Shown here in pieces: positions 19,373 through 29,198 of a stretch of DNA of 64,000 nt (the stretch's first letter is position 1; each line of letters starts with the position of its first letter). A program made the translations under genes and the position numbers. The notes beneath the pieces were generated by a model. That model did no database searches. It had not been told where the DNA came from and saw only the letters and a program-made list of their open reading frames with translations. The DNA comes from an uncultured Eubacterium sp. (GTDB taxonomy: Bacteria; Bacillota; Clostridia; Oscillospirales; Acutalibacteraceae), in NCBI GenBank assembly GCA_905233545.1, contig CAJOEV010000001.1, positions 62,001-126,000 on the forward strand, in the 5' to 3' direction.

Positions 19373-20206
19373 TCAATTAATAAACCATGCATCAAAGCCA
19401 TGCATAATTTGCTCTTCCTCGGGAGGGAGCTTCATATAATCCCCGTAAGACGCCGTAAGATAGTGGTCGTATCCTATCGGGTTTTTAACAGTATTGCCCT
19501 CGAATTCACCGTCAATGAATTCATTGAAGGCATCTCTGTTATAAACTGTTGTTTTATAAGGTGAATAAAAAACAAGACAACCTACAAAGTTGCTTTTAAG
19601 ATTTTTTGTTTTTCTTCCCATATTATCAATGCGAAGTGCTATGCGTTCTGCGCCCATCAGTTTTGCAGGAATGAACTGAAGAATAAAAAGCAATTGCTTA
19701 AACCACCATGCAGGGCTGAATCTTTTGCTTAGATTCTTATTGTTGAGCGAGGTGTTAAGCATATTTATCAGAAAGAAAACACGAATGTTTCTTGCTCTGT
19801 TTCTCAGTTCACTGTTGTAAAAATTATCAAGCGGAAAAATGTCAACAAAAATGCCTGTTTGATATCGTGTATCAGTTATGTTTTGTTCATTAATAACCGT
19901 GTTGGTGTTACAGGCTTTTGCATATTGATATGCATAGTTCTTTTGACCGGGACGCTTGATTTCAATATATCCTCCGATTAAAACATCCTTGCTGATTTCA
20001 AGCAGACGGTCATAATCCTTACGGGGAATCTGTATATCTATATCGTCGTCCCAGGGAATAAAGCCCTTGTGGCGAATGCTTCCCAGGGTTGTTCCTCCGC
20101 AGGTGCAATACGAAATATTGTTTTCTTCAAGGTACTTAATTAATTCCAAAAGTATTTCAAGTTCAAGGTTCTGGATTTCATCAAGTTCAATTTTTCGTTT
20201 GCTCAT
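19373..20206 (-). CDS. LicD family phosphotransferase
   Basis: CTCGGTTLGSIRHKGFIPWDDDIDIQIPRKDYDRL is the LicD signature. Confidence 0.94.
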   Translation of the reverse strand: MSKRKIELDEIQNLELEILLELIKYLEENNISYCTCGGTTLGSIRHKGFIPWDDDIDIQIPRKDYDRLLEISKDVLIGGYIEIKRPGQKNYAYQYAKACNTNTVINEQNITDTRYQTGIFVDIFPLDNFYNSELRNRARNIRVFFLINMLNTSLNNKNLSKRFSPAWWFKQLLFILQFIPAKLMGAERIALRIDNMGRKTKNLKSNFVGCLVFYSPYKTTVYNRDAFNEFIDGEFEGNTVKNPIGYDHYLTASYGDYMKLPPEEEQIMHGFDAWFIN

Positions 20207-20696
20207 TTATTGACATCCTTTTTTTTACAAGTTCGTCCACTGTACCGATTTTTTTTGCAGGCGCTCCGCCCCATATTTCTCCGCTCGGCACATCCTTTGT
20301 GACAACTGAGCCTGCAGCAACAATGGAATTCGGTCCGATTTTTGTGTTATACATCAGGGTGCTTCCTGCACCGATTACACAGTCGTCAAAAATCTCAATA
20401 TTTCCTTTATAGTTATCGGCACAGTGAGGAGCATCTGCAAATTCGGGATAGTTTTTGTTTTTTGAAAGCATATCGTTGATAACATCATGTGTTATAAATC
20501 TGACATCGGCACAAATATAAACATTGTTGTGAATGAATATGTTTTCAGGTTCGCTGGGAAGCTTTTTTGCATACCATGCACATCCATCGCCGAAACTGCC
20601 GAAAATGTTTTTACTCTTTAGATATGCGGTGCGCTTAGACTTTGTGCTCATAAGCATCATACGAAGCATAATGATATAGCGTTGTTTGTTCGTCAT
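20187..20696 (-). CDS. Hexapeptide-repeat acetyltransferase
   Basis: NIEIFDDCVIGAGSTLMYNTKIGPNSIVAAGSVVTKDVPSGEIWGGAPAKKIG. Confidence 0.9.
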   Translation of the reverse strand: MTNKQRYIIMLRMMLMSTKSKRTAYLKSKNIFGSFGDGCAWYAKKLPSEPENIFIHNNVYICADVRFITHDVINDMLSKNKNYPEFADAPHCADNYKGNIEIFDDCVIGAGSTLMYNTKIGPNSIVAAGSVVTKDVPSGEIWGGAPAKKIGTVDELVKKRMSINEQTKN

Positions 20697-21817
20697 ATAT
20701 CCACCTTTGCCGCTCTTGATTTTTCGGAAAGTCCGTCTTTAACAACTGCATCAAAATCACAGGTTGAAAGCTTGTCCAGCTCTTCCTTTGTGACCTTGCC
20801 GTCTTTTAAATCCCTGCAAATCTGATTTTCAAACATTGAATATTTCTTATCCTTGAAATATCTTAAAAACTTGTGCTTGATAACCCATGCAGCGGGTACC
20901 CAAATGTATTTGTGCATAGCGGGGGATACCGAGCCAATCATCCAGCACTGACGGTCGCAGTGGCGAACTTTTTCGCGAACTCTGTCAGCCTGCTCACTGT
21001 TCCAGAGCTCGTCCCAACTCTGTTCGTTGAGGTTGCCCATAACCTCCTTATCCTTTGTTCCGTTGCAGGGAACAACATCGCCGTAGGGGTCGATGAAGAA
21101 TGTGTCAAACGCCATATCGCAGGGGAGAAGACGGGGCTGACCGTAGATATAATTAATAAGTCCGTGATTGAAATATGCGCGGAACCATTTTTTCGGTGAA
21201 TTTGATTTGAGGAGCTCGTTGATTAAATCCTCAAAATTCTTTGCAACCATCTCTCTGTCGTTAATAATATTATTCGATTCAACGAAATAAAAGGAATTGT
21301 GAAGCGACGCGGTTGCAAATTCCATATTCATCTCGTCGCTTATTTTGTAAAGCGGAACAAGGTCTTTTGCATTGGCATCCTGAACTGTCATTCCGAAACC
21401 AACGTCGGGATGACCCATTTCAACAAGCTTTTTAAGCGTGCTGACTCCTTTATTAAAGCCGTCGTCAAGCCCTCTTATTGCATTGTTTGTCTCTTCAAGT
21501 CCTTCAATTGAGATTCGGATTCCGATATGCGGAAATTCCTTGCACAAGTCGATTATTCTGTCGGTGAAGAAGCCGTTTGTTGAAATTACAATTCTGTCGC
21601 TCTTTTTATCAAGCTCGCGGACGATATCCTTTATGTCATCGCGAATAAAAGGCTCACCGCCCGTAATGTTTGTGAAATACATTTCAGGCAGCTTTTTTAT
21701 CGTTTCTATTGATATTTCTTCTTCGGGTGTTGACGGAGCCTTGTATCTGTTGCACATTGTGCAGCGCGCGTTGCATCTGTATGTAACAATAATGGTTCCG
21801 TTTAATTTTTTTGCCAT
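20693..21817 (-). CDS. Radical SAM protein with SPASM-like C-terminal domain
   Basis: VTYRCNARCTMCNRY (CxxxCxxC), NITGGEPFIRDDI, later Cys cluster LPCDMAF...DVVPCNG...RHCDRQCW. Confidence 0.9.
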   Translation of the reverse strand: MAKKLNGTIIVTYRCNARCTMCNRYKAPSTPEEEISIETIKKLPEMYFTNITGGEPFIRDDIKDIVRELDKKSDRIVISTNGFFTDRIIDLCKEFPHIGIRISIEGLEETNNAIRGLDDGFNKGVSTLKKLVEMGHPDVGFGMTVQDANAKDLVPLYKISDEMNMEFATASLHNSFYFVESNNIINDREMVAKNFEDLINELLKSNSPKKWFRAYFNHGLINYIYGQPRLLPCDMAFDTFFIDPYGDVVPCNGTKDKEVMGNLNEQSWDELWNSEQADRVREKVRHCDRQCWMIGSVSPAMHKYIWVPAAWVIKHKFLRYFKDKKYSMFENQICRDLKDGKVTKEELDKLSTCDFDAVVKDGLSEKSRAAKVDI

Positions 21818-21831
21818 TTTTGAATAACCTC

Positions 21832-23016
21832 TTATTGAGTATAGATTTTTATTAAATCGTCATAGTATTCTTCGACAGAGACGAAGTTTTTCTTTATGCA
21901 GTTTTTATGCATTCTTTGAGCAAGGGAATCATCCTGAAGCTTTTCGATTGCTTTTTTAAGTTCATCAACATTTGAGCTTTCAAAAAGCAAACCTGTTTTG
22001 CCGTCTTCAATAAGCTCGGGGATTCCGCCGAGATTTGCACCTATAACGGGCGTTCCGAGCATAATGCTCTCCATAACGGAGTAGGGGCAGTTTTCATACC
22101 ATATGCTTGGATAAACCGAGCATTTTGCTTTTGCAATAAGCTCCCTGAGCTCATATCCGCTTTTGAATCCGAGGTTTGTTATGTTGGGTGCGTTGTTCAG
22201 CTCATCCTCAAGGTCTCCCCTGCCTGCACATACAAAGTTTACATCCTTTGCTTCAAGCAGAAGATTAACGCCCTTTTCCTTGCTGAATCTTCCGAAATAG
22301 AGAACATAATCCTGTTTTTCACATTCAGGGACATCGAATTTCTCAATGAAATTATGTATTGCAACGGTTTTGTCCCTGAAAATCGGATTGGTATCCATTT
22401 TTTCTTTAAGGAATTTGCTGGGACAGATAATTGTGTCAATGTACTTGTATGTTTTCAGCTTTTTATAAAGCGTTGCCTCCGCTGTTCCGATGATGCTTTT
22501 TGCTTTTGAAGAATGAATGCAGTTGTTCTTTGTGCAATTGATAAAATCGCCGCTGATACATTTTTCGCATACATTGCCGTTCATATCAAAAAACATATGA
22601 TTTGGGCAGAGAAACTGATAATCATGCGCTGTGAAAACAATTTTTAAATTGCGGTTCTTCTTTTTTCTGTATTTCTCAGTTGCATAAATTATACTTGGGG
22701 TAAGCTGATAGTTGAAATTGTTTATGTGAACAACATCGGGCTGAAAATCGTTCAGAACCGCTGTCATTTTTTTCTTTGCTTCTGTTGAATAAATTGTTTT
22801 AACGGGATAGGTGAGCTGTTTGAGCTTGCTGCCCCCATGAAAATCCATATCGCTTGTATAAAGCTCAAGGTTGTTTGAAATACATCTGCCCTCGTGCTCC
22901 ATACCGAAATACTGCACCTCGTGACCGACGGATTTCAAATAATCTCCAAGATTAAATATATAAGTTTCCGACCCGCCGTTAGGATGCAGAAATTTGTTAA
23001 CAATAAGAATTTTCAT
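21832..23016 (-). CDS. Glycosyltransferase family 4
   Basis: MKILIVNKFLHPNGGSETYIFNLGDYL, YFGRFSKEKGVNLLLEA, YPSIWYENCPYSVMESIMLGTPVIGANLGGIPEL. Confidence 0.92.
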   Translation of the reverse strand: MKILIVNKFLHPNGGSETYIFNLGDYLKSVGHEVQYFGMEHEGRCISNNLELYTSDMDFHGGSKLKQLTYPVKTIYSTEAKKKMTAVLNDFQPDVVHINNFNYQLTPSIIYATEKYRKKKNRNLKIVFTAHDYQFLCPNHMFFDMNGNVCEKCISGDFINCTKNNCIHSSKAKSIIGTAEATLYKKLKTYKYIDTIICPSKFLKEKMDTNPIFRDKTVAIHNFIEKFDVPECEKQDYVLYFGRFSKEKGVNLLLEAKDVNFVCAGRGDLEDELNNAPNITNLGFKSGYELRELIAKAKCSVYPSIWYENCPYSVMESIMLGTPVIGANLGGIPELIEDGKTGLLFESSNVDELKKAIEKLQDDSLAQRMHKNCIKKNFVSVEEYYDDLIKIYTQ

Positions 23017-23026
23017 TTACTATCTC

Positions 23027-24136
23027 TCACTTTTGGTAGAGGGCAAGCGTTTTATCGCAAACCTCATCCCAGTTATATTTTTCTAAAATGTAGTTTTGTG
23101 CTTTATCTTTGTATTCCTGAACCGATTTGCTGTCGCTTATAAGCTTTTCAAGGACAGCCTTCAAGTCCTCTTTATCGGATTTTTTGAAGCTTACTCCGTA
23201 TTCACCAAGAACCTCGGTGCATTCGGGGATGTCGCTTGTTAAACAGCAGTTGCCGTAGCTCATTGCTTCAAGCAGGCTTATCGGCATACCCTCTAAATCG
23301 CTTGGAAGGCAATAGATATAAGCGTTTGAAAACAGCTCATCGAGCTCGTTGCCTTCAACAAAGCCCGTGAAAATTATGTTGTCACAGTCCTTTGCAAGCT
23401 CGTGAAGTTCATTTTCATATTCGCTTGTGTGGCTTGCACCGCCCGCGATAACGAGCTTCTTATCTGTGTTAAGCTCCTTGAAAGCTTCAACCAGAAGGTG
23501 GGGGCACTTTTCGGGAACAAGTCTGCCGAGGAAAAGAATATAATCATCTTTACCCAGCGAGTATTTATCTTTGATAATATTAGCTTCTTTTATTTCGGGC
23601 TTTGATATTCCGTTTGGAATAAAAACGGTTTCTCTGCCATAGGTATCCAAAAAATACTGCTGAACATTCTTTGATAAAACGATTACCTCATCAGCATGAT
23701 TAGCAGCCGTTTTTTCACCGAACTTAAGATACTTTGTTGCAAATCCGCCCCATTTCGAACGCTGCCAGTCGAGCCCGTGAATTGTGACGATGCATTTTTT
23801 TCTGAAAAGCTTTGCAAGAAGCACCATGGAGGAAGGACCTTCAGCGTGAAAGTGGATAACATCAAAACCCTTTCCGATTGCTTTAAGTGTTGCTAAAAAG
23901 CTGTAGACAATCGCATTCAGCTTTGAAGAATTCGGAGTTTTAACCCATTTGATTTCAACTCCGTTCCAGTCATTTATCTGCTGAATATCTTTTCCAGCTA
24001 TATGTTCACTTTTTCTGTTATAGGCAACAACTCTGTGCCCGCGCTTAACCATCCTTTCGGAAAGTTCGCCGACAACTATTTCAACACCGCCTTCTCTTGA
24101 CGGTATTCTTTTGTGGCCTATCATGGCAATTTTCAT
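23027..24136 (-). CDS. Glycosyltransferase family 4
   Basis: MKIAMIGHKRIPSREGGVEIVVGELSERM, LFLGRLVPEKCPHLLVEAF, LPSDLEGMPISLLEAMSYGNCCL. Confidence 0.92.
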   Translation of the reverse strand: MKIAMIGHKRIPSREGGVEIVVGELSERMVKRGHRVVAYNRKSEHIAGKDIQQINDWNGVEIKWVKTPNSSKLNAIVYSFLATLKAIGKGFDVIHFHAEGPSSMVLLAKLFRKKCIVTIHGLDWQRSKWGGFATKYLKFGEKTAANHADEVIVLSKNVQQYFLDTYGRETVFIPNGISKPEIKEANIIKDKYSLGKDDYILFLGRLVPEKCPHLLVEAFKELNTDKKLVIAGGASHTSEYENELHELAKDCDNIIFTGFVEGNELDELFSNAYIYCLPSDLEGMPISLLEAMSYGNCCLTSDIPECTEVLGEYGVSFKKSDKEDLKAVLEKLISDSKSVQEYKDKAQNYILEKYNWDEVCDKTLALYQK

Positions 24137-25623
24137 TATTTGGCTCCTTTGTGGGTTAAAACAACAACAATGGTTTTTAAAAATATTTTTAAGTCAAGCA
24201 GCGGTGACCATTCGTCGATATATTTGCAGTCGAGTTCAACAACCTCTTCAAAATTAATGATGTCCGATCTTCCGTTGACCTGCCACATACCCGAAATACC
24301 GGGTCTCATTGAAAGACGTCTTTTATGTCTGCTTTCATATTGTTCAAACTCCTCAATTGTGGGAGGTCTTGTTCCTATAATGCTCATATCGCCTTTAAGA
24401 ACATTCCAGAACTGGGGAAGTTCGTCAATGCTGTACTTTCTGATAAATCTTCCGACCTTTGTTATTCTCGGGTCGTTATCGATTTTGAACATATGACCGT
24501 CCATTTTGTTTTCAGCCATAAGAGCCGCTTTTTCTTTCTCGGCGTCAATATACATGGAACGAAGCTTATATATGTTGAACAGTCTGCCGTTTTTTCCGAC
24601 TCTTAACTGTTTGAAAATCAGTGGACCTTCGGATTCCCTTTTCAGAGGTATTGCAACGATTGCAATTATCGGAAGTGAAATAATACATCCGATTAATCCA
24701 AGAAGAATATCAAATACTCGTTTTCCGACAAGCAAGCTGTTGTGGTATGTTGAAGCCGCTTCGAATACTGCTGTGGGATAACCTGCATGAACTCTGAAAC
24801 GGATATTGTCGAACTTGCTTTCATCAAGTATTCTTGTAAGGGAGGGGATCCTGAGACATACGGTTATTCCCATATCCTCAAGTTCTTCAACAAGGGGCTG
24901 AATTTCCATTGCATCCTGATAGTTTACATTGATGAAAACCTCGTCAAGAGGAGCACTGCGAATCCATTCCATAAAGCTTTCATCTGTTGAAATAACGGGA
25001 ATATCGCAGATTTCCTTTTTTTTGGGCGCTCTTCCTGCAGTTTTTTCTTCAAGCTTGCTTTTGTATTTGAAAACACCGTTGTCGCAGAAGGAATCAAGCA
25101 AAACTATTCCCGAAACTCTCATTGACCAGTCTTCTTTCAGGCTTTCAATAAATTCTTCGGCAATATCGCTCGTTGTTATAACTCCGACAATTGAAGCAAT
25201 TCTGCTCGTTGTAAACTGTCTTGTTAAATATCTTTTGAGAAAATACTTGCTGACATTGGAAAAGCCTAAAAACAGTAACAGTGATGTGAATATCATATAT
25301 CTTGACTGCGAAACGGGATTCTTAATAAAAAGAAGCAGCGCAAAGAATACAAGATATGTGAGCACACCGTTTTTAACTACTGAAACGAACTCTGCCCATC
25401 TGTTTCTTTTATGTATATCAAGCTTACTGTAGAATCCGCCCGCCGTTATTGCAAAAGCAACAAACAAAAGTGAGTAGAAGCTTACCCAGTCGTTAATCGG
25501 ATAGTAAACGAGCTTGACAAAAACATTATTAAAGAACAGAAACGATATTAAATTAGCTAAAACAAGGCATATTAAATCAGTTGAGAATTCAAACCAAAAC
25601 TGAATTTTTGCTCGTTTGTTCAT
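24136..25623 (-). CDS. Polyprenyl-phosphate hexose-1-phosphate transferase (priming sugar transferase)
   Basis: KRVFDILLGLIGCIISLPIIAIVAIPLKRESEGPLIFKQLRVGKNGRLFNIYKLRSM, IRKYSIDELPQFWNVLKGDMSIIGTRPP. Confidence 0.95.
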   Translation of the reverse strand: MNKRAKIQFWFEFSTDLICLVLANLISFLFFNNVFVKLVYYPINDWVSFYSLLFVAFAITAGGFYSKLDIHKRNRWAEFVSVVKNGVLTYLVFFALLLFIKNPVSQSRYMIFTSLLLFLGFSNVSKYFLKRYLTRQFTTSRIASIVGVITTSDIAEEFIESLKEDWSMRVSGIVLLDSFCDNGVFKYKSKLEEKTAGRAPKKKEICDIPVISTDESFMEWIRSAPLDEVFINVNYQDAMEIQPLVEELEDMGITVCLRIPSLTRILDESKFDNIRFRVHAGYPTAVFEAASTYHNSLLVGKRVFDILLGLIGCIISLPIIAIVAIPLKRESEGPLIFKQLRVGKNGRLFNIYKLRSMYIDAEKEKAALMAENKMDGHMFKIDNDPRITKVGRFIRKYSIDELPQFWNVLKGDMSIIGTRPPTIEEFEQYESRHKRRLSMRPGISGMWQVNGRSDIINFEEVVELDCKYIDEWSPLLDLKIFLKTIVVVLTHKGAK

Positions 25624-25637
25624 TAAATCACCTGAGT

Positions 25638-26405
25638 TTACTTCCTATAACCGTAGCTGTATTTGTAGTTATAGTTATAGCTGTATTTTCTGTAATAAGA
25701 ATAATATTTCTTTTTATCCGAATTGATATCGTTGAGAATGAAACCGAGAATATTTGCCTCAATCTGCTCAAGATTCGAAACGGTGGTTTTTACATCGTTG
25801 ATATTGGTTGTGTCGGCTTTTATGATTAAAAGATAGCCGGTAACCTTTTGAGCAAAAAGAGTTGAATCTGTTACGATATTAATCGGAGGTGTGTCGATAA
25901 AGACGCAGTCATAATGTTCTCTTACGAAGTCAAGAAGCTTATCCATTCTGTTTGATGAAAGAAGCTCTGCCGGATTGGGAGGAATTTTTCCTGCGGTTAA
26001 AACTGAAAGGTTTTCAATTCCCGTTTTAGATACGGAAATATTATCCGTCATTCCTGCAAGGATTTCGGAAAGACCGTTTTTTGAAGGGATTGAAAACATT
26101 CTGTGCATTGTGGGATTTCTCATATCCGAGTCAATAAGGAGCGTTCTCTTTCCCATCTGCGCAAAGCTTACCGCAAGGTTGATTGCGTTAATGGTTTTAC
26201 CGTTGTTTGCTGTTGGACTTGTTACAACAAAGATGGGGCATTTTTCGCTCTGCTGAAGGAAAAGAAGGTTTGTCCTGATTGAGTTGTATGCTTCTTTAAC
26301 ATTGAAAGAAGAATCTGCGCAAAGAATTTTTTTCGGGTCTGATTTGCTGAATTCGTTTCTCTCAGCAAGTTTTCTTTTCTTACTTTTTAACATATTACTT
26401 TGCAT
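25638..26405 (-). CDS. BY-kinase (CpsD/EpsB-like) capsular tyrosine kinase
   Basis: EAYNSIRTNLLF, VTSPTANNGKTINAINLAVSFAQMGKRTLLIDSDMRNPTMH, Tyr-rich tail KKKYYSYYRKYSYNYNYKYSYGYRK. Confidence 0.93.
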   Translation of the reverse strand: MQSNMLKSKKRKLAERNEFSKSDPKKILCADSSFNVKEAYNSIRTNLLFLQQSEKCPIFVVTSPTANNGKTINAINLAVSFAQMGKRTLLIDSDMRNPTMHRMFSIPSKNGLSEILAGMTDNISVSKTGIENLSVLTAGKIPPNPAELLSSNRMDKLLDFVREHYDCVFIDTPPINIVTDSTLFAQKVTGYLLIIKADTTNINDVKTTVSNLEQIEANILGFILNDINSDKKKYYSYYRKYSYNYNYKYSYGYRK

Positions 26406-27195
26406 CTCCTTTCATAGACTGAATGTTTGCAAGCACTGTGCTGCTCGGCTTTACACCTGTGTCAGCAGGGGGAATGATTTCATTTGAATCATCTTCGGAG
26501 TTTTCAATGCTTTCAAGCTGAGGAATTGTTCCGAGAATCGGGATTTCGAAAACTCTTTCAAGGTCTTTGGTGTTTGTAATAGTTGTGTCAAATACTTCAT
26601 AGATGAAGAATGCCGCAAACGAAAGAATAAATCCTGCAAGTGCGCCTATAAGGGTGTTTTTCTTAAGATTTGGTGCAGAGGGGGAATTGGGAACCTTTGC
26701 ATAATCTATTACCGAAACACCGCCGCCGTTAACAATTCGCACTATTTCATCTGGAGCAATTTCGGCAATGGCATTTGCAACATTTGCCGAAAGATTCCTG
26801 TCGTTACTGCTTACTGTGACCTGAAATGCCATTGTGTCTTCAATAGCGGTTGTCGAAATCATACTTCTGAGCTCTTTTGAAGAATTCATTCCGACCTCTT
26901 TTGCAACCTTGTCCATAACAGTATCAGTTTTGATGACATAGATACAGAAATTAACAAGCTTTTCTGCTGCATCAAGATTCTGCAGATTGATTGAAGAGCT
27001 TGTTGCTACAGTGTCCTCCGAGTTCTGAACATAGAACTTAGCGGTTGACGAGTATGTCGGGGGGATAAAAAAGTGTGTGATTGCGCCTGACAGCATTGCG
27101 CCGAAAACAGTTATGATTATAATAAAAACTATTTTGCTGCGCATCATATAAACTATTCTGCCTAAATCAATGTCGAGTTCTCTGGTTTCTTCCAT
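26395..27195 (-). CDS. CpsC/Wzz-like chain-length and kinase-modulator membrane protein (start set at MEETRELD)
   Basis: LGRIVYMMRSKIVFIIIITVFGAMLSGAITHFFIPPTYSSTAKFYV; internal ATG at 27195 is preceded by GGAGGTCAAC. ORF track extends to 27216. Confidence 0.88.
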   Translation of the reverse strand: MEETRELDIDLGRIVYMMRSKIVFIIIITVFGAMLSGAITHFFIPPTYSSTAKFYVQNSEDTVATSSSINLQNLDAAEKLVNFCIYVIKTDTVMDKVAKEVGMNSSKELRSMISTTAIEDTMAFQVTVSSNDRNLSANVANAIAEIAPDEIVRIVNGGGVSVIDYAKVPNSPSAPNLKKNTLIGALAGFILSFAAFFIYEVFDTTITNTKDLERVFEIPILGTIPQLESIENSEDDSNEIIPPADTGVKPSSTVLANIQSMKGDAK

Positions 27196-27231
27196 TGTTG
27201 ACCTCCATATTTGCATTATAATATAGAATAC

Positions 27232-27260
27232 ATTATAGCAATCTTACAGGTCAATGTCAA
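27232..27260 (-). promoter_or_regulatory. Sigma-A promoter of the polysaccharide operon
   Basis: Minus strand TTGACA (27260-27255)-17 nt-TATAAT (27237-27232), perfect consensus. Confidence 0.8.
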
Positions 27261-27322
27261 TTAAATATAAATTAATTATATATAAATAATATGGAAGCAT
27301 TTTTGGTAAATTTAACATACAA

Positions 27323-27357
27323 AAAAGGATGCTTTGCTTTTTGCATAACATCCTTTT
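27323..27357 (-). terminator. Terminator of rny
   Basis: AAAAGGATG...CATCCTTTT hairpin just past the rny stop with a minus-strand T-run. Confidence 0.65.
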
Positions 27358-27378
27358 AATCTGAAAATTATTGATAAA

Positions 27379-28926
27379 TTATTTTGCAATGTCGGAAGTG
27401 CGGCTTTCGCGGATGATGTTGACCATAATCTGTCCGGGATATTCCATTTCTTCCTCAATCTTTTTAACAATTTCTCTTGCAATTAACGGCATCTTCTGGT
27501 CATTGATAACCTCGGGCTTAACCATAACACGAACCTCGCGGCCTGCCTGGATTGCATAAGCCTTTTCAACGCCGTTGAAGCTTGTTGAAATCTCTTCAAG
27601 CTGCTGAAGGCGCTTGATATAGTTTTCAACATTTTCTCTTCTTGCACCGGGTCTTGCTGCTGAAACTGCATCGGCAGCCTGAACAAGTGCGGCAACGATT
27701 GTTTTGCATTCAACATCGCCGTGGTGCGCCTGAATTGCGTGAACAATGTTTTCGTTTTCTTTATATTTTCTTGCGTATTCAACGCCGAGAGCGATATGGC
27801 TTCCTTCCATCTCGTGGTCGAGAGCCTTACCGATATCGTGAAGAAGTCCTGCACGTCTTGCGGTCTTTTCATCTGCGCCGAGCTCGGCTGCCATAAGACC
27901 TGCAATGTATGAAACCTCGAGAGAGTGCTTAAGTACACTCTGACCGTATGAGGTTCTGTATTTAAGCTTACCTAAAAGCTTAACAAGTTCGGGATGAATT
28001 GAACCGCAGTTTGCACTGATAACGGCTTTTTCACCCTCTGATTTAATAACTGCCTCAACCTCGCGCTTCGATTTGTCAAACATCTCTTCAATTCTGGTCG
28101 GATGAATTCTTCCGTCCTGAATAAGTTTTTCAAGAGTGAGACGCGCAATCTCTCTTCTGACGGGGTCAAAGGAGCTTACGGTGATAGCTTCGGGAGTGTC
28201 GTCGATAATGAGTTCAACGCCTGTAATCTGTTCGATAGAGCGGATATTTCTTCCTTCTCTTCCGATAATTCTTCCCTTCATATCATCACTGGGAAGGGGA
28301 ACAACCGAAACGGTTGTTTCTGCTGTATGGTCTGCTGCACAGCGCTGAATTGCCGTGCTTATAACCTCTCTTGCCAAAAGGTCGCTCTGATCGCGAATCA
28401 TCTGCTCATATTCAAGAATGCGTTTGCTCTTTTCAATATCAAGCTCGGATTCCAGTGACTGCATAAGCTGTTTTTTAGCGTCTTCCTGAGAGAGCCCTGA
28501 GATTCTCTCAAGCATGTCAAACTGGCTTTTCTTGATGCCATCGATTTCAAGTAATTTTTCGTCTACTTCTTTAAGTCTTTCGCTTAAATGTTCACTTTTT
28601 GATTCAAGTGAATCAGCTCTTTTATCGAGATATTCCTCGCGCTGATTAAGTCTTTTTTCCTGTCTTTGAACTTCGTTTCTTCTTTCGCGGATTTCTTTAT
28701 CTGCGTCGGAACGAAGCTTGTGAATTTCATCTTTTGCTTCAATTAACTGAGCTTTTTTTGTTGCTTCAGCTTCAGACAATGCATTGTTTATAATTCTTGT
28801 TGCTTCCTGGGCTGCCGAATTCTTATCATTTAAAGCTTTTTTATCCTTTATAACGGCTGAAATAACTGCGCCTAGAAAGCCGAAAACGATTGCACAAACA
28901 ATGCCGACTACAAAATACCATATCAT
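27379..28926 (-). CDS. rny: Ribonuclease Y
   Basis: 515 aa; N-terminal TM, coiled coil, KH ([44 protein letters not shown]), HD ([18 protein letters not shown]). Confidence 0.97.
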   Translation of the reverse strand: MIWYFVVGIVCAIVFGFLGAVISAVIKDKKALNDKNSAAQEATRIINNALSEAEATKKAQLIEAKDEIHKLRSDADKEIRERRNEVQRQEKRLNQREEYLDKRADSLESKSEHLSERLKEVDEKLLEIDGIKKSQFDMLERISGLSQEDAKKQLMQSLESELDIEKSKRILEYEQMIRDQSDLLAREVISTAIQRCAADHTAETTVSVVPLPSDDMKGRIIGREGRNIRSIEQITGVELIIDDTPEAITVSSFDPVRREIARLTLEKLIQDGRIHPTRIEEMFDKSKREVEAVIKSEGEKAVISANCGSIHPELVKLLGKLKYRTSYGQSVLKHSLEVSYIAGLMAAELGADEKTARRAGLLHDIGKALDHEMEGSHIALGVEYARKYKENENIVHAIQAHHGDVECKTIVAALVQAADAVSAARPGARRENVENYIKRLQQLEEISTSFNGVEKAYAIQAGREVRVMVKPEVINDQKMPLIAREIVKKIEEEMEYPGQIMVNIIRESRTSDIAK

Positions 28927-29127
28927 ATCAATAGCACCTCCTTCTGTGTAGATTTTTTACATTAAAAGTCAAATTTCATCAGAAAAGGTACAGTTTTATG
29001 CAAAATTTACGAATTCCCTATTTAGAAATTCGGTTATATATTACACCTATATCTTGTATTTGTCAAGCAAAAAACGCAGTTTGAAATAACCTATCGTATA
29101 TCATTATTGTTTTGAAAAAATTTTTTG

Positions 29128-29156
29128 TTGACTTTAGCGCTTTTATGTGCTAAACT
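29128..29156 (+). promoter_or_regulatory. Sigma-A promoter with an inverted repeat in the spacer
   Basis: TTGACT-17 nt-TAAACT; spacer and -10 form TTTAGCGC-ttttat-GTGCTAAA. Confidence 0.6.
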
Positions 29157-29198
29157 GTTTCTTGCAATCAAAAAAATAAAAACTAAAGGAGATTCGCA

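Noticed and set aside
19373-20696. Frameshift or annotation error where LicD and acetyltransferase ORFs overlap by 20 nt
   Set aside because: Both reading frames are intact with complete family motifs; a short overlap is normal for translationally coupled genes in this operon.
12444-27216. Prophage or transposon origin for the glycan operon
   Set aside because: No integrase, transposase, tRNA target or direct-repeat boundary was seen at either end.
29128-29156. CIRCE element (HrcA operator) at TTAGCGC...GTGCTAA
   Set aside because: CIRCE is TTAGCACTC-N9-GAGTGCTAA; the arm sequence and spacing here do not fit.
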